Shown here: one piece after another, positions 7,287 through 9,217 of the stretch | Position numbering within the stretch: the first letter of the stretch is position 1 | How the letters are laid out: each line of letters begins with the position of its first letter | Source: Limnochordia bacterium | GTDB taxonomy: Bacteria; Bacillota; Limnochordia; Darwinibacteriales; DTU012 | DNA: 9,217 nt | Assembly (NCBI GenBank): GCA_007116995.1 | Contig: SKHL01000328.1 | Coordinates: 1-9,217, forward strand | Direction of reading: 5' to 3' | Made by a program: the position numbers and the translations under genes | Notes under the pieces: generated by a model | The model's input: only the letters and a program-made list of their open reading frames with translations | What the model was told of the DNA's origin: nothing | The model's database searches: none

Positions 7287-9014
7287 CTACACCGCCTCCT
7301 TCCCAATTTGTGAACGGAATATATCTTGATACACTTGGCATGTACCCATCAGCATTTCATGAGATCCTTGGCCTACAAGGTTTCCCTCATCTAAAACGAT
7401 TATCTTATCCGCTGTTAAAACCGATGTAATTCGCTGGGCAATCACAATACAAGTAAGCCTTTGAGAAAACCGTCCAAGTTCACTACGAATTTTCCCTTCC
7501 GTAGTAACATCGACAGCGCTAGTGCTATCATCCATAATTAGGATTTCTGGTTTGCGTACTAGGGCACGTGCTATGGCTACACGTTGTTTTTGACCACCAG
7601 AAAGATTGACCCCACCTTGACCTAATACGGTCTCATACCCATGCGTTAAGGATGTAATAAAATTATCAGCTTGGGCGATTTTTGCTGCTTCATACACTTC
7701 CTCTTTAGTCGCGGTTGGGTTTCCCCACTTGATATTGTCATAAATCGTACCTGTAAAGAGCAGGGTTTGTTGCGGCACGATGCCAATCCGTTCCCGTAGC
7801 TCCTTAGGGTTCATGTTCCGCACGTCGCAACCATCTACTTTAACCACCCCTATGGTGGGATCATAGAAACGAGGAACAAGACTAATTAAAGAGCTCTTTC
7901 CTGCACCTGTTGAACCAATAATGCCTACAGTCTCTCCAGGTAAGCAACTAAAGCTAATCTGCTTCAAAACCGGTTCACCCACACTACCTTGATAAGAAAA
8001 GGTAACATCTGCAAAATCCACTCGACCAGCACTGGTCATTTCACCGATTAACGATGGAGAGAACGTCATAGTATTCACTTGTTCAAAGACTTCAGCCACA
8101 CGGTCTGAGGAGACTTTAGCCCGAACAAACATATTAAACACCATAGATATCATCATCAGCGAATGAAGAATTTGGGTCATATAATTAATGAATGCCATGA
8201 TTTTGCCGATTTCCATAGTTCCACCATCAACCGCTGATCCACCAAACCAAAGTACCATAGCAATTCCCATATTCACAACTAGAATAATACTGGGAGAAAA
8301 TATGGCCATCACCCGCATAGCAGATTGGGTGATGTGCGCAAGATGTTGATTGGCCTGTTCAAATCTGTCCGTTTCATACTCAAACCGGTTAAAAGCTTTC
8401 ACCACTCGAACCCCAGCTAAGTGCTCACGCATCACTCCATTTAACCTATCTATCGCTTCTTGTACCCGACCAAAAAAGGGAAATCCAATTTTAAGGTTGA
8501 AGGTTATTAGTATGGCAACGATGGGAATTACTACAACAAACACTAGGGACATAGGTGGGCTTAAGTAGATGGCCATAATGATGCCGCCGATGCTTAAAAT
8601 CGGAGCCCGCACAAAAATGCGCATCATCCGGTGGACAAATTCTTGAATCTGGGTAACATCATTGGTTAAACGGGTAATTAGCGAGGCCGTTTGGAATTGA
8701 TTAAGGTTATCAAATGATAGCGTCTGCATCTTTTTGAATAGATCAGAGCGTAACTCCGCCCCAAACCGCTGGGATACATTGCTAGATACAATATTTCGTC
8801 CTACAGCACCAATCGCTCCCACAGCGGTTACCAGGAGCATCATGCCACCTAAACGTAATACATAGTCAAGATCACGATTGGCTACACCCTCATCGACAAT
8901 TCGCGCCATGATCGTCGGCTGTAATAAATCGCAAAGGGCCTCAACAATCAAAAACGCGACTGAGGCTGAGGCAAGCTTCCAATATTTTTTCACATATTTT
9001 GTCTGATACGTCAT
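7287..9014 (-). CDS. Heterodimeric ABC exporter, half with degenerate ATP site (YfiB/TM287-like)
   Basis: This 575-residue half-transporter is the first gene of the pair. The membrane domain spans about residues 15-300 and the ATPase domain about 330-575. Motifs: Walker A GSTGAGKSS (367-375), Q-loop near Q415/Q416, canonical signature LSGGQ (471-475), and Walker B ILIMDD, where the catalytic Glu is Asp (D496). The switch position is Gln (Q527 in IVIAQRITSV) instead of His. Known: this pairing of a weak Walker B/H-loop with a good signature is typical of the non-catalytic half in heterodimeric exporters, where the degenerate site binds ATP but hydrolyses it poorly. The changes are therefore expected, not decay. 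The ATG has GAGG 7 bases upstream. The gene is probably transcribed from the candidate promoter about 60 bases upstream, together with its downstream partner. Confidence 0.94.
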   Translation of the reverse strand: MTYQTKYVKKYWKLASASVAFLIVEALCDLLQPTIMARIVDEGVANRDLDYVLRLGGMMLLVTAVGAIGAVGRNIVSSNVSQRFGAELRSDLFKKMQTLSFDNLNQFQTASLITRLTNDVTQIQEFVHRMMRIFVRAPILSIGGIIMAIYLSPPMSLVFVVVIPIVAILITFNLKIGFPFFGRVQEAIDRLNGVMREHLAGVRVVKAFNRFEYETDRFEQANQHLAHITQSAMRVMAIFSPSIILVVNMGIAMVLWFGGSAVDGGTMEIGKIMAFINYMTQILHSLMMISMVFNMFVRAKVSSDRVAEVFEQVNTMTFSPSLIGEMTSAGRVDFADVTFSYQGSVGEPVLKQISFSCLPGETVGIIGSTGAGKSSLISLVPRFYDPTIGVVKVDGCDVRNMNPKELRERIGIVPQQTLLFTGTIYDNIKWGNPTATKEEVYEAAKIAQADNFITSLTHGYETVLGQGGVNLSGGQKQRVAIARALVRKPEILIMDDSTSAVDVTTEGKIRSELGRFSQRLTCIVIAQRITSVLTADKIIVLDEGNLVGQGSHEMLMGTCQVYQDIFRSQIGKEAV

Positions 9015-9075
9015 CTCTTCACCTCTGTCTAATCCTAATGTTGATTATTCAATATCCATGGGGATACTCCTGCCG

Positions 9076-9105
9076 ATTCTATTTGCATTCCGTATTTCTT
9101 TTCAA
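9076..9105 (-). promoter_or_regulatory. Candidate sigma-A promoter of the ABC exporter operon
   Basis: On the minus strand TTGAAA (9105-9100, five of six to TTGACA) and TAGAAT (9081-9076, five of six to TATAAT) are separated by 18 bases. Transcription would start near 9069, giving a leader of about 55 bases. No operator-like palindrome is evident nearby. Confidence 0.45.
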
Positions 9106-9217
9106 GCAAGTAATATGCCAAAATCTAGCTAAATAGACGTATAAACTGCGAGGAAGTCGTACAGTGATAAAAAACGTAGTTGTCCGAAGGATCGTCAGAT
9201 AGATCATGCATTACATA

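Noticed and set aside
7156..7341. Minus-strand frame spanning the junction of the two ABC genes
   Set aside because: It overlaps both exporter genes in another frame and contains no recognisable domain. The real junction is explained by the adjacent stop and start codons.
7431..7536. Decay of the first ABC half because the catalytic Glu and switch His are replaced
   Set aside because: The substitutions (D496, Q527) match the known non-catalytic half of heterodimeric exporters, and the reading frame and all other motifs are intact.
1..9217. CRISPR arrays, tRNA or rRNA genes, insertion sequences and long direct repeats
   Set aside because: None was seen by eye on either strand; gaps between genes are short except at 1014-1334.

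Overview
The window comes from an endospore-forming Firmicute, most likely a clostridial or Peptococcaceae-type lineage. It carries a complete spore germinant-receptor (GerA-family) operon, strong GGAGG-type ribosome binding sites and several non-ATG starts. The lineage is an inference; no rRNA or other taxonomic marker is present.

Left part (1-1334). The minus strand carries the N-terminal 250 codons of a RelA/SpoT-domain nucleotide pyrophosphokinase-like protein, which runs off the left edge. Its TTG start overlaps the end of a decayed RimI-like acetyltransferase remnant that has an in-frame TAG. The 320 bases between the remnant and the germination operon hold repeated SD/anti-SD hexamers on the minus-strand leader and, on the plus strand, a candidate forespore sigma-G promoter with a perfect -10 for the operon.

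Middle (1335-5358). A plus-strand operon runs in the order A subunit, C subunit (lipoprotein), a 66-aa two-helix membrane protein, B subunit. The genes are tightly packed (4-base overlap, 3-base gap, 13-base gap to the preferred B start), so they should be co-expressed. Together they would form an inner-membrane germinant receptor: A (cytosolic plus membrane domain), B (amino-acid-permease-like, ligand sensing), C (outer-face lipoprotein) and a small D-like partner. A perfect 9-bp hairpin follows the B gene and lies between convergent operons.

Right part (5406-9217). Two adjacent minus-strand genes encode the halves of a heterodimeric type IV ABC exporter (YfiB/YfiC, TM287/288 type). The residues of one ATP site are degenerate and those of the other are canonical. 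A plausible sigma-A promoter lies upstream of the first gene.

I see no CRISPR array, insertion sequence, tRNA, rRNA or clearly novel multi-gene system. The least ordinary item is the RelA/SpoT-domain gene and its overlapped, broken upstream gene at the left edge.
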